A stretch of 64,000 nt of DNA from Ridgeia piscesae. Lineage: Eukaryota > Annelida > Polychaeta > Sabellida > Siboglinidae. Both the position numbers and the translations under genes were made by a program. The stretch is taken from assembly GCA_025642075.2 (NCBI GenBank), contig JAODUO010000188.1, positions 487,001 to 551,000 on the forward strand, written 5' to 3'. The notes below the pieces were generated by a model that did no database searches, was not told the origin of the DNA, and saw only the letters and a list, made by a program, of their open reading frames with translations. Below are positions 1-12,527 of this stretch, in pieces (the first letter of the stretch is position 1; each line of letters begins with the position of its first letter).

Positions 1-3000
1 TGAAAACTGCTGTCAGACATGCGAGGCCATCCGGTGGCGGTTTCTAGCAGACTATGACATTTTGTCACAAATTCATCTTGATACGTATCTTACAAACACA
101 ACTTTGAGAAAGATTTCTTCCTGAGACGTTGACGGGGAATCTGTTTATTTTATCATCAGGATTAAAATTTTCTTGTTTCTGCCTTCCAATTTAAGAAATA
201 TTTTTGAGATTTCTGTTGACTACACGTCCTAGCCACGTTTCATTTTTAAACCTTTCCTCATTTCATGAGAAAATTCTGTTAAGCGTATTAATTTTGTTTG
301 CATAATTTAAGAAGTAGTGTGCGGATTGAAAATATTGTGTGTTGTTATGTCCACTATCTGGTTGTCTGCGTTAGAATTCTGGCATGACTGATGAATTTTT
401 ATCGTGGCTGTTTTGTGTCAGGGAGGGCCGAGTGATCCACGAGAACTGGTCCTTTGTGAGATCCAGTGGGTGATTCACGCCAATGTCTCAATCCCCCAGG
501 ATTACGGCGCCACAGAAAGCAATAACGACATTCAGAACAGATGCAAAGCACGACACTTGTTAAATGCTACAAAGTGAAATTGCCTGGCGAGTCCCACACT
601 TGCTCATGGTGTGAAAAACTGGTGTCTGGCATCCGGCGGGACAATCCTAGGGAGAGTTCAGTAATTCCATTTGCTGATATTGAAAACTATCTGACACTGT
701 GTATGCCATTTTGGTGCCACTTTGGTTAGAAAGTGGATGTTCTGGCTGCAAGTGGCTTCGTACAGTGTTTGACTGTAACATTTGTGAGGTCTTATTGATG
801 GTGTTATTTATTAGGGATTTGTTGATATGTGGTATCTACAATTCTAATACATGCAGCATTAAGGAAATGCATGACATTTCCAAACATCTTACAACGTTTT
901 ACTAATTGATCCCATTTTTGCAGAGATAAATATTTTTAGTCAGTTTGAAAAACCCTGCTTTTTAAAATTCACAACTAAATCTGCATTGTTTTTAAATTAT
1001 GATGAGATCTTTACTGAGGAAAAAACAATAAGTTTTAATAATACATTTAAAGTATTCAAGGTTAAATAATATGTTCATCTTTCTATATAAATTTTCTGTG
1101 TCTGACTAACATACACATGTAACAGTTTTCATAAAAATATTTATTTTTAAATAGTGACACTGAAGATTCAATCCTAGAGAGAACGCCTAACCTGGGTACA
1201 TGCTAAATTGTTATCGTTCTTTTACTGTAACTTGTAATAATGCTGGGGACAACTTTGATCAGTGTAGGCTGATGAGTGGACACAGTACAGTGGACTTGCT
1301 GGACAGATGGACAAGGGCTAGTTATCTTTAGCTTCATCCTCCATCCATAATTAATGACTGAGTCGGCTGAGACGCTCAAGACAGAGGCAATTACAACTAT
1401 TAATGACAGGTCCATAAGGGGCAATACAATTGTTATTGGGGATCTCATTACTGGAGGGGCAGAGATGGGGGTCATTGGATGGAGGGTATGCTCCATGAGA
1501 TAGGGCGTAGGGCAGTCTGTTACCCAAATCAATATTTATATTTGGGCAAAGCACATTAATCTTTAATTGGTTTGATAAAATGGCATATGTTGCTAATAGT
1601 TACCACTGGTTAATATACTTGTATTTTATGCCGCTAAATATGTGAAGTTTGTTTATTTATTTGTTTTACACATTTAAATATTTGTATAGAAAGTATGTTG
1701 TATTATTGTACTAAATATGTTAATGTCAGTTAAACAAAATTATTATACTTGATTTTGTGGTGGACCTTTCCAGATTTCTATCATTTATACTCGAACACAT
1801 GATCATGTGTGATTTGTAGTCGATATATATTTATTATTAAATCAAATCAACAATTTAACAAACATTATTTCATCAGGTTTAATTTTATCTGCTATGAAAG
1901 AAATGTAACTGTCAGTACAGTTATTAACTAATTATAACATATAGATCACTCATTTTGTTTTATTTTGATAACATAAAATGTATTCTGTTGACATGACTGA
2001 TAATATTAAAATATTCCCAACACTTGTGTGTGTATATTTACATTATTTGTGAACATGCAGTTATATTTATTTTATTCATTATATAATTATTACTTTTATT
2101 TTAGTCATGTGTTTGAGTTTGAGGAAGGTGAAAAATACCTGAACGAGTGACATAATAATAAGTGTTAAGTGCAGGGTGAATACACAGGTCAGGGTAGTTG
2201 CCCTTCTCACCTGGAAGCTTCTGCGAAGGTCAAACAAGGGTTTTAGGGCCATTCTTATGTCCCTTTCACATTTGACCTTCAGTTGGGCAATTATGTGATA
2301 TACTTATTTTTATCTTCGCGCTGTGTTTATCTCACTTTATATTGTTCACATTGTTAGACTTTTTATAGGGTCCTACATTGTGTGTGACTCAGTCGATTAC
2401 AGCCCAGGGCCCAAGAATAAACAGAGCTGTAGATTGTGGTGATAACAGCATTGATGACAGACCATTAGACGTGGACGGTGACTATACTGTGAATCCCAGC
2501 ACTCTTCTGAAAGATGGTATCATAGTTTTTATTTTATGTCTGGACAGACATTAGTCTGACTCCAAATGAAATCCCCCAAGAGGCAATAAAGTATTATTGT
2601 ATTGTATTGTGTTGTATTGTATTGTGATTGTATAGTAATCTGTATGAAGACAAGTATCACGCATTCAAATCCTCTATTCCCACCAATAAATTGTGTGAAT
2701 TTATGATTTCCAGTATCCAAAATAGCACGGTATATCCAAAAGCATAAATCTGCATTATCATGTTCCACTCATTAGGTGGCGCAACTATAGTAATGTATTT
2801 CCCCCGCAATATGTGGCGACAACGAAACCACTCCAACACAAAGGGTCAAATTAAATCAAAAATATTTCTAAAATGGTACATCTTAACCAGGACATTGGCT
2901 GACTTGATTAATTCAGCTGTTTGTGCCAATGAGTCGGACTTCACATGTTCTCCGTAGAACAAGGGCTCCGGTTACACAGAGTTCCCCTACACAAGGGTCA

Positions 3001-3300
3001 CATTTCTAGGAACTCTCCAAAGAACCAGGTTTCTTTTCACTGCAGCATTCACGGTATTCTTCACTTCTTCAAATATTCATTCCATCACATATTTTGGTGT
3101 ACATCAGCAACTACTTAGAGAAAATTGTTTATGTTTACACAATGTATGAAATCGTTACATAGAAATTGTGTCTCTGAAATTTGTCCATAAATCAGTGGCA
3201 TGCTTTTTGAAATAGATGCCCTGATCAAGGGTGGGGGGTATGTGACATTCAGTTGTACACCCCACCCACATAGAAGGGTAGTACCTGGTACCACCACCAG
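1..3300. other. AT-rich non-coding DNA, no supported gene
   Basis: Mostly AT-rich sequence with short homopolymers and a small TATTG-type run near 2590-2630. No exon with both a good acceptor and a good donor was found. A short open stretch at 422-574 follows a plausible acceptor (TTTTGTGTCAG) but has no convincing donor; it is discussed as a finding. The segment is probably intron or upstream DNA of the gene whose exon lies at 12661. Confidence 0.5.
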
Positions 3301-3324
3301 GGAATGACTTGTCAAATTTAATGT

Positions 3325-3633
3325 AGATATTATTTAATACTAAAATCTACAGTGTTATAAAAACAGGCTCAATGCAGAAAATGAAAGGCATTGAATGTGG
3401 TAATTCCTGTATGTAATTGATTTCATGTAATTATTAATCTTACAGACAAATTACTATATTTATTACATAGCAGAGTAATTATAGACATTATTTGATACTA
3501 AAAGTGTTATCAAAAATACATTGAGTAGAATGCCATAAATAAACAGTGAATGTGGTAATTCTGGTGTGTAATTGAATTCACATAATTAATCTTGGAGGCT
3601 AATTACTATATTTATTGCATAGCAAAATTTAAT
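3325..3633. repeat. diverged tandem duplication, ~155-bp unit x2
   Basis: Two consecutive blocks (about 3325-3478 and 3479-3633) share an ordered series of words: ATTATTT(A/G)ATACTAAAA, then GAATGTGGTAATTC, GTAATTGA, then AATTACTATATTTATT and GCATAGCA or ACATAGCA. They differ by scattered substitutions and small indels, so the duplication is old. No coding potential is seen. Confidence 0.6.
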
Positions 3634-3889
3634 CAGTTGCATGAAGTGTTTAATTTTCGTGAGGTCATTTAGTGCAAAATGGTTCTTTTTGTATCCTGAA
3701 AATATTACAACGTTCAGGGCCAGTGATAATTATATATAATTATGTTTTGCCTGTGACCACAACGCCTAAATATGGCAGTTGCCTATTTCTGTACAGATGT
3801 GTCACTTTTTACACGTGTGAATATTGCACAGGAACTGAAGGAGGTCAGGCTATTTTGTGGTCAGCTGTTTTTTTATTAACTAGAAAGAC

Positions 3890-4200
3890 GACTGGTAAGA
3901 AAATAGAAAATAAACAACTGAAGCCAAAAGTACATGATTGGGACATAAAGTAGACAATTGGGACAAAGAGTAAACGATTGGGGCATAAGTAAGTGATTGG
4001 AACAAAGAATAAACAATTGGGCCAAGTAAAGTAAATGATTCGGATGGAAAGTAAAGAATTGGGGCAGAAATTAAACAGCAATTTAAAGATTTGTCTAGGC
4101 AGGAAATTATTGGGGCAGAAAGTGAACAATTGATTTGAGGTAGAGGTTAATGACTGTCGTAACCGTAAATTATTGAGAAGTAGAGAAGTAGGCAAACCAT
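3890..4200. repeat. degenerate left flank of the 20-bp minisatellite
   Basis: Imperfect units of about 20 bp with the pattern ATTGGGacaaAGAGTAAACa lead into the homogeneous array at 4201. Each unit differs by substitutions and 1-3 bp indels. They look like old edge copies of the same array that escaped homogenisation. Confidence 0.6.
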
Positions 4201-4630
4201 TGGGACGGAGAGTAAACAACTGGAATGGAAAGTAAACAACTGGAGTAGAAAGTAAACAACTGGAGTAGAAAGTAAATAACTGGAGTAGAAAGTAAACAAA
4301 TGGAGTAGAAAGTAAACAACGGGAGTAGAAAGTAAACAACGGGAGTAGAAAGTAAACAACGGGAGTAGAAAGTAAACAACGGGAGTAGAAAGTAAACAAC
4401 TGGAGTAGAAAGTAAACAACTGGAGTAGAAAGTAAACAACGGGAGTAGAAAGTAAACAACTGGAGTAGAAAGTAAACAACTGGAGTAGAAAGAAAACAAC
4501 GGGAGTAGAAAGTAAACAACTGGAGTAGAAAGTAAACAACTGGAGTAGAAAGAAAACAACGGGAGTAGAAAGTAAACAACTGGAGTAAAAAGTAAACAAC
4601 TGGAGTAAAAAGTAAACAACTGGAGTAAAA
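4201..4630. repeat. 20-bp minisatellite, ~21 units
   Basis: The unit tggagtagaaagtaaacaac repeats in exact 20-bp register. Common variants are tggag/gggag, tagaa/taaaa and agtaaa/agaaaa. The minus strand stays open in three frames (up to 264 codons) only because the unit has no stop codon; there is no reason to call a protein. The + strand is purine-rich. Confidence 0.95.
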
Positions 4631-4639
4631 GGGGATCAA

Positions 4640-6670
4640 AGACGGTAAAAATTATATTGTCTGTAATATTGTAAACGAAAGTTCTCCCCTTTCAAAAATA
4701 TTATTCCTTGATTCTTGTGTAGGGTTCTTACACATATTTTAACATGCAAAAATAAACCCAAAATAAAATTAGATTTATTAATCATACTTAATACAAAATT
4801 ATACAATACATTTCTCAAGTGTTATGTAGATTTTGTTCAGCACATTCGTGTTGTTACCATTTGATGTGTGTGTGTGTGTGAACTGTGAAGATGTCTTCAG
4901 TGTGACATGTGTGGGAGTCACCAGCTATGAAAAAGGGGATTCCCGCCAGGCTAAGGGAATTGCCCACCCCCAGCAAAGGGGATTGCCCAGTCAGTCATTG
5001 AAGGGTGTTTGCCAAAAAGGCGATGGTTGTCTTGTTGACATTATGTGGCAGCTTTTATTTAATTCAGGGTGGCTCTCACACAGGGGGTCCTTAGCAGTGA
5101 CTTTAATTAATTGTAGTAGAAGTCTCGCGCCCCATATGTGACATAATCATTTATTTTCTCACGTACATTTACACTTAAAAGTTGTTTTTGTTTGGTTTCA
5201 TGTGTGCTCAAATGCGTCATATGTTAAGCCTTTTTGTTTATCTCTTTTGTAATGATTAGTTTGTATTTGGGACAAACAATATTTCCTGTTCTTGCCAATT
5301 AGATCCATGGCTTAATCAGCAAATGTCACAACTGGTAATTGTTTAATTCTAAAACCAGCCGATGGGGTAAAGATGTCTGTCTGTCTGTCATTGGGAGAGA
5401 CAGTAAACGCACAGACATTCGACGACACTACAAAGTGAACTATTCCTTGAATTGGTCACTCAGACAATGTGTTTACAAGTAGATTTATCTTATTGTGCGG
5501 GGGGAGGGGTAAAAACATATTCGTCCATAGACACAATGGACACACATCCATTTGTTCCCGATATACACATCCCACTGTCTTCCACCTGAAAGTCTTGCTA
5601 CAAGGAAATAATAAACTGTGTGTTGTCGGAAAGAGGAAATTATATTGCCAGTTCCGGCTTTCAGCAGCGATTGTTGTGGTTTTCAGAGAATGCATTGTGT
5701 CGTGCGATACTGGCACGATTGTCCCGTGCGTGCGCTGTGTCATCCCCCCACGTCCCCTATTATCACCCGCGATGTCCGCGATCAGCCGCCCTTTACAAAC
5801 GTAACCTGACTCCCTGTTGTTGTGGTCACCCGAAGAAGACGGCCTCTGTTCTTCCGTTGCGGTTGGATGAAAAAGCGAAATTCCTTCCTCCAGGCCGAGG
5901 TCTTTTTTTAGTTGATTATGAAATGAGTCGGCGTGTTTTTGTTGTGATGCATTGTCATGAGTGGAGGCTGTGACTGGGACAAGGGGGTGAGTGTGTGAGG
6001 GGGTGGGGGTGATTAGGGGTTAAGTGTGTAAGGCTATCGCTGTCATCCAGGGGCTGTGTGGTAGTGATCTGGTCATGAGCATTCTCTGGGTTCCTGCGTG
6101 CTTGTGAGCACATAACCTCTCCTGGAATGTGCACAAATGTTAATTTTAAATATTTTTGAAAATTGTTATACTGGGATAGGATGACATCTCGGTCCGGAGA
6201 CAGAAGAAACCTTGTCTCGTCACACTGACGATGTTACCTTTAGTGGTAACATTGCCAGTTGCAATATCTCGTTTGGTTGTGCTTATTATAGCAGAGTTAC
6301 ATTAGTATATAGATGTTCATGTTAAATTGTGAAATTATATTGAAGATACTTTCATATATTTAGCATCTTTCATAATTCGTATTGTGTAGAAATAAAAAAA
6401 AATTCATTCTTTTCATGTTCTATCCATACCAGTGAAACAGGCCGATCCAGTGTATAAGAAAATCAAAATTAAAATTGTTCAATGGATAAATACAATAACA
6501 GGAGTAATTTTCAATAATTGTTTTCATTTCTTCATGCAAATGTATTGTTGTTGTATTTATATTTTTATTTTATTTTATGTATTAAAAATTACCAATATTT
6601 TATTAACTGAGTTGGAATTACAACTAAGCAATTCAACATTGATTCTGACTGAGAATGGGGTAGTGACTGT
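4640..6670. other. non-repetitive intronic or upstream DNA with a CpG-richer patch
   Basis: No exon was recognised. The stretch 5690-5900 is richer in CpG than its surroundings (clusters such as CCCGCGATGTCCGCGATCAG) and has overlapping open frames of 60-117 codons on the + strand and a 95-codon frame on the minus strand. None has a family signature. It could be a regulatory element; no other support is visible. Confidence 0.4.
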
Positions 6671-6675
6671 TGCCC

Positions 6676-6912
6676 TTGTGCCCAGGTGGGGAGAGAAGTG
6701 ACTCATCCTTGTGTCCAGGTGGGGATGGTAGTGACCCCCCACTTCTATGTCCAAGTGGGGATGGTAGTGACCCCCCACCTCTATGCCCAAGTGGGGATGG
6801 TAGTGACCCCACACCCCTATGCCCAGGTGGGGAGGGTAATAACCCCCCACTTCTATGCCCAAGTGGGGAGGGTAGTGACCCCCTACCCGTATGCCCAGGT
6901 GGGGAGGTTTCC
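6676..6912. repeat. 36-bp minisatellite, ~6-7 units
   Basis: A 36-bp unit with the core GTGGGGATGGTAGTGACCCC followed by a variable CACTTCTATGCCCA segment repeats at constant spacing. Because 36 is divisible by three, several frames on both strands remain open for about 95 codons; I regard these as artefacts. Confidence 0.9.
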
Positions 6913-7203
6913 TCTTCCTTGTGCACCTGTGTTATCAGTCAGGATCTGCGTGGTTAAATTCCACCACATGCCTGGATAGACGCGACAGAGTCGACAGTTT
7001 CCACACGATGTCATCCGACGTTGCTGACACAATGTGACAGCAGATGCGAGGAGGAACACACTTTGTTTTTTCGTGTAGACAATTACAGTGAATGTCGTCA
7101 TTGCCACATAGATAACACAAACAGGTGAGAAGGGGTTTATACGTGTGACAATAGATCACCTGACAGTGATAGGGTGGGGTATATATACATGCGGCACACA
7201 TGT
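6913..7203. other. unique spacer between minisatellites
   Basis: Unique sequence with no recognised exon, RNA gene or mobile-element signature. Short open frames on the minus strand (74 and 88 codons) lack any motif I can place. Confidence 0.4.
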
Positions 7204-7293
7204 GGAGGGGTAGTTGGAAGGTGATTCAGTTGGAGGGTGATTCAGTTGGAGGGTGATTCAGTTGGAGGGTGATTCAGTGGGAGGGTAGTTGGA
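7204..7293. repeat. 16-bp short tandem repeat, ~5 units
   Basis: The unit GATTCAGTTGGAGGGT is repeated in tandem with small changes at both ends. Confidence 0.85.
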
Positions 7294-7614
7294 CGGAAGA
7301 TGAGGATGACACATGACATGTTTGTCTCTTCACTCATCCAGTGTTTCGCAAGCATCAAAGACGACAGGTGAGTTCACCCTAGGTCAGGTGTATACACTAA
7401 TTACCTGGTGTAATTAAATGCAGGTGTTATTGATGTTTTGTTGAGGTTTATGGAAACAATGAGGGTGGCTAAGAGGAGGGTGAGGGTGAGAGTGACTGAC
7501 ATGAGGGAAGAGGACAGGATACAGGAAGGTTGAAGGGAAGGGCAGTGAGAAGAATACACCTGAGATGAGAGGGAGGTGTGTAGAGAGATTTGAGGGAGAT
7601 GGATGGTTTTGGAA

Positions 7615-9150
7615 GGGGGCTGCTGACAAGAAGCAGTAGAGGGAGAGGGCTGCTGACAGGAAGCAGTAGAGGGAGGGGGCTGCTGACAGGAAGCAGTGGA
7701 GGGAGGGGGCTGCTGAGAGTTAGCAGTGGAGGGAGGGGGCTGCTGACAGGAAGCAGTGGAGGGAGGGGGCTGCTGACAGGAAACAATGGAGAAAAGGGGC
7801 AGATGACAGTTAGCAGTGGAGGGAGGCGGCTGTTGACAGGAAGCAGTGGAGGGAGGGGGCTGTTGACAGGAAGCAGTGGAGGGAGGGGGCTGCTGACAGG
7901 AAACAGTGGAGGGAGGGGGCTGCTGAGAGTTAGCAGTGGAGGGAGGGGGCTGCTGACAGTTAGCAGTGGAGGGAGGGGGCTGCTGACAGGAAGCAGTGGA
8001 GGGAGGGGGCTGCTGACAGTAGCAGTGGAGGGAGGGGGCTGCTGACAGTTGAGCAGTGGAGGGAGGGGGCTGCTGACAGGAAGCAGTGGAGGGAGGGGGC
8101 TGCTGACAGGAAACAATGGAGAGAGGGGGCTGCTGAAGTTAGCAGTGGAGGGAGGGGCTGCTGACAGTAGCAGTGGAGGGAGGGGGCTGCTGACAGGAAG
8201 CAGTGGAGGGAGGGGGCTGCTGACAAGAAGCAGTGGAGGGAGGGGGCTGCTGACAGGAAGCAGTGGAGGAGGGGCTGCTGACAGGAAGCAATGAGGGAGG
8301 GGGCTGCTGACAGGAAGCAATGGAGAGAGGGGGCTGCTGATAGGAAGCAGTGGAGAGAGGGGGCTGCTGACAGGAAGAGTGGAGGGAGGGGGCTGCTGAC
8401 AGGAAGCAGTGGAGGGAGGGGCTGCTGACAGGAACAGTGGAGGAGGGGGCTATGACAGTGGAGGGAGGGGGCTGCTGACAGGAAGCAGTGGAGGGAGGGG
8501 GCTGCTGACAGGAAGCAGTGGAGGGAGGGGGCTGCTGACAGGAAGCAGTGGAGAGAGGGGGCTGCTGACAGGAAGCAGTGGAGGGAGGGGGCTGCTGACA
8601 GGAAGCAGTGGAGGGAGGGGGCTGCTGACAGGAAGCAGTGGAGGGAGGGGGCTGCTGACAGGAAGCAGTGGAGGGAGGGGGCTGCTGACAAGAGTGGAGG
8701 GAGGGCTGCTGAAGGAAGAGTGGAGAGGGCTGCTGACAGGAAGCAGTGGAGGGAGGGGGCTGCTGACAGGGAGGAGGAGGGGCTGCTGACGAAGATGGAG
8801 GAGGGCTGCTGACAGGAAGCAGTGGAGGGAGGGGGCTGCTGACAGGAAGCAGTGGAGAGAGGGGGCTGCTGACAAGAAGCAGTGGAGGGAGGGGGCTGCT
8901 GACAGGAAGCAGTGGAGGGAGGGGGCTGCTGACAGGAAGCAATGAGGGAGGGGGCTGCTGACAGGAAGCAATGGAGAGAGGGGGCTGCTGACAAGAAGCA
9001 GTGGAGAGAGGGAGCTGCTGACAGGAACAGTGGAGGGAGGGGGCTGCTGACAGGAAGCAGTGGAGAGAGGGGGCTGCTGACAGGAAGCAGTGGAGGGAGG
9101 GGGCTGCTGACAGGAAGCAGTGGAGAGAGGGGGCTGCTGACAGGAAGCAA
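7615..9150. repeat. 30-bp G-rich minisatellite, ~50 units
   Basis: The 30-bp unit combines TGCTGACAGGAAGCAGTGGA with GGGAGGGGGC. It keeps exact register from 7617 to about 8020. After that many units carry 1-3 base indels, especially in the G runs and around 8380-8460, 8690-8730 and 8775-8810. Variants include AACAATGGAGA and GAGAGTTAGCAG. Frames on the minus strand run up to 396 codons because the unit is 10 codons without a stop. The G runs could support quadruplex structure, and indels there could partly be sequencing consensus errors. Confidence 0.95.
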
Positions 9151-9550
9151 TGAGAAAGTCAGAAGGCCAGTGCCATTCAGCGGGGGAGTTGACTCAGTAG
9201 GCCAGTATGAGAGAAGTAGAGAAGAGTAGAGAAGAATTGTTTCAGTCAGTTAACTTCAGCAAGTGTTCAACAGTTATCAGTAGGAGTCACCAAGTCATAT
9301 TTTGGTTGAATGTTTAGATGGTTGATTGGTTGCTTGGTTGGACCAGTCAGTGGAGTGTTGATTGGTTGGTCAGGTAGATGGATTCATTGGATGATTCTGA
9401 TTGGATGATTACTGGTTGTGTGGATAAATGGGAGATAGTTGGTAGCTTTGTTTGTATAGTGGTTGGAGATATGAAACATGGTTGGCTATTTGGTTGGTGG
9501 GTTGATTTGTTGGTTTTTTGGTGTGATGGATAGTCGGATAGTTGGATGAA
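9151..9550. other. unique DNA with degenerate GGTTGATT-like words
   Basis: Between 9300 and 9545 the sequence is full of loosely related TTGGTTGG and GGATGATT words, probably decayed simple repeat. No gene is seen. Confidence 0.4.
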
Positions 9551-9615
9551 TCTTCAAGTCTTCAAGTCTTCAAGTCTTCAAGTCTTCAAGTCTTCAAGTC
9601 TTCAAGTCTTCAAGT
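9551..9615. repeat. 8-bp microsatellite (TCTTCAAG)n
   Basis: About eight perfect tandem copies of CTTCAAGT. Confidence 0.95.
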
Positions 9616-10212
9616 ATTTACTGCTAAAAATGATGTTTCACTATCCTGCAGTTGTAACGTGACTGTGCTAAAGTAATAAGTTAATAAAATAAATATGACA
9701 AATAGATCAATACAATTAACTGTACATTAAGTGTACATTAAAATGATGAATAAATAACGGGTGATATTACTAATTTGTTATAATTCTCCCTTTTTACCAG
9801 ACATGACTTTTATAATTTATGTTTGGTAGTTCTTGTGGAAAATGACCCAGTTCTTTACACACTTGACTGCGTTGTGCATTGAGCCCTGCGTGTCGTGTCG
9901 ACAGTCTCTACACACTACACACTACGCAGTCTAAGTCCTTATCTCCCCTACAATAACATTGACTCTACCTTATGATCAACTAAACAACCACCAGGCAGAC
10001 CCTTCTGCAGATAAGCTCACCTGCTCATGGAAATAACTCGTGAAGATTTTTTAATTCACCACCGATAGCTTAACTGTGACATACTTGTGGCTTGCGGTCT
10101 CACCAGGGGCAGCACAATCTGGTACCTGTATGTGCAAGTCTCCAGTGCTTAAAAGTTATCACAAATTGCGTTGTTGAAAAGAAATCTCTATAAAAACACA
10201 ATAGTGCCTTGT
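9616..10212. other. unique non-coding DNA
   Basis: AT-rich to about 9830, then mixed sequence. No exon, RNA gene or repeat family was recognised. Confidence 0.4.
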
Positions 10213-10800
10213 TTACTTGGTTCTACGGGGTTGTGACTCTGGGATGACATTTTGTCGGAGAAATGTTAGTGTTGCGTTAAAGGTGGGGACTAAGATTGCT
10301 GCTTTTTTCTTTAAACAAATGTATTGTGTAAAGTTGCCATGTAGACATATTCTTAAGATAGAACGGGAACTTGAGACTGTAACGTTATCAAGAACATTTA
10401 CATATTTGAGCATTTGGTTCAGGCACACTGCTAGAATGAGCCTCTCCTCACTTCCTGTTCTCTTCTCTTTCTGCTTGCTGCTTCACATCTTCTCATGTGA
10501 CGACAGTTTCTGTCGATACCTGCAGTGCAACTCTCTGTTTGCAAAAGTACATTTTGCTCTACTCATTGTCTCCTTGACCGTCACTAACATCTCAAGGAGC
10601 TGCCTCATTTTTAGGACTTCACAGTTGTACCCGTCTGGTTCCTCAATGGTGTTAGCTGCTTGTCCTCAAGTCTTCAGGAATGTACTACTAAAAGTGACAT
10701 TGTCCTTGTTAAACTTTTTCTTTTCGTTTGCTTCAGCTGAGTCACAATTGCTGCACAGTGTATAAATGGACTCATGACAATGATTGATTACTGTATTTTG
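10213..10800 (-). pseudogene. decayed minus-strand ORF of unknown origin
   Basis: Reading the minus strand from about 10800 to 10213 in one frame gives a coding-looking product interrupted by two TGA codons (complement near 10671-10673 and 10478-10480) with no frameshift needed. Its parts include a cysteine pair (LCSNCDSAEANEKKK), a Glu/Lys-rich helix-like stretch (EVLKMRQLLEMLVTVKETMS) and a basic segment ending near SQPRRTK. Clustered charged residues and heptad-like leucines suggest real coding ancestry. The 182-codon + strand frame at 10217-10765 overlaps it, is unusually hydrophobic, and is probably its antisense shadow. I do not recognise the family; a mobile-element ORF or a retrocopy are both possible. 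Confidence 0.35.
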
Positions 10801-11634
10801 TCATTGTATTGTTCTATTTTGATATACGCCCCTGTCAGCCTGTGGCCAATGTTGACAGTGTGATATACTTATACAGTGTTTATCTTGCTCCCTTCTATTG
10901 GCCACCGGATGTTTGTTGTATCTACAACCTGGCAGATTGTGGCCTGTATTGCCGTCACGGGCGTCTTCAGTTCACCTGAATGAAATGAGAGTAATCTGTT
11001 GACTGACAACACAGATACAGGGGTAGATATGTGGACGGGCGTGGGGTGTAGCCGGAGCAGTCTTTCGTGTGGCTCCGGTGGGTAGAGCCAGCGTTCTCGG
11101 ACAAGAGTTTGTATAATGGTTAATCTTTGGATTTTATAATAAGCCAGTCAAAGGGGTTCACCAGGTGGGTGCTTGTGTACGTGACTGATCATTTGTGTAG
11201 TTGCTGACATCATGTTTGATGTCCCACATTGTAATGCTGACTGTGTTTGTTTGGCAGAGATGAGGACTTTTTATTTGATTGTTTTCTACGGATTGACATC
11301 ATTGATATATTTTTTACATTGATGACATAATGAACTGCAGCATGTTTCTGTCATACAGTTGTGTTATAGTTTACAAATGTTTCCTTTATTGTCACATGTT
11401 ATGGTTTTAGTTATAGGTAGGTAGACTCTCAGTGATGTGAGTTAGTTCTAGGGAGTTGGACTCAACAAATGAAAGGCATCTTCTTTACCTGTCCTTTCAG
11501 TGTTTTGTTCTCGAAGGCAATCTTGTTAAATCTGATTAAATATGTTACTTTTTATTTACATTATGACTGGTTACACTAACATCACATCACCATTATTGAT
11601 ACTGACATCAGGTTCTTGACAACTGACATTAACT
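10801..11634. other. unique intronic or upstream DNA
   Basis: No exon or repeat family recognised. Sequence is mixed, with T-rich runs near 11250-11330. Confidence 0.4.
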
Positions 11635-11772
11635 AGACGCTGACGCTGACGCTGACGCTGACGCTGACGCTTACGCTTACGCTTACGCTTACGCTTACGC
11701 TTACGCTTACACTTACACTTACACTTACATTACACTGACACTGACACTGACACTGACACTGACACTGACACT
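11635..11772. repeat. compound hexanucleotide tract
   Basis: A series of hexamers changes stepwise along the tract: (CTGACG)n, then (CTTACG)n, then (CTTACA)n, then (CTGACA)n. The step order looks like successive point mutations spreading through expanding hexamers, finally grading into the (CA)n tract. Confidence 0.95.
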
Positions 11773-12200
11773 GATGCACACACATACAAAATCACACACG
11801 TACACACACACATGCGTGCACATGCACACACATACATGCATGCACATATTCACATATGTACATACTCACACACACCAACACTGACACAGAAAATACACAT
11901 ATATTGACACTGACACTAACACAAACCCTGACACAAAATGTACACATATAATGAATGACACATGAACTGACACTGACATGGAATGTACACATATACATGT
12001 ACTGACATACACATGCATGTGCATGTACACACACACACTCACACGCACATGCACACGCACACGCACCGCACGTGCACGCACACGCACATGCACACGCGCA
12101 CACGCACATGCACACACACACACAGGCATACATATATACACGCACACACACATGCACACACACACACAAAACACACACACATACACATGAACATACACAT

Positions 12201-12236
<36 letters not shown>

Positions 12237-12527
12237 CACACACACACACACACATACACACACACGAACGCACTCACATACACACACACCTGCACGCACA
12301 CACACATGCACACACACACACACATACACATAAAACGCATGCATGCACACACATGCATACACACATGCACACACACACACACACATGCATACACACACGC
12401 ACACACACACATACACACACACACATGCATGCACACACACGCACGCACACACACACGCATGCATGCACACACACACACACACCACACACACGCACACGCA
12501 CACGCACACACACACGCACCACACACA

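Noticed and set aside
541..729. A + frame with TCSWCEKLVSGIRR as the missing first CxxC exon of KIF26
   Set aside because: The spacing between the cysteines, Leu-Val and basic residues does not match the family, and no donor in phase 0 follows.
3845..4639. 264-codon minus-strand frame resembling a hydrophobic repeat protein
   Set aside because: It is generated by the 20-bp array and its degenerate edge; all three minus frames are open.
7469..9229. Pro/Leu/Ser- or Gly/Arg-rich frames of up to 396 codons
   Set aside because: They are translations of a 30-bp minisatellite in shifting frames; indels change the frame without preserving any product.
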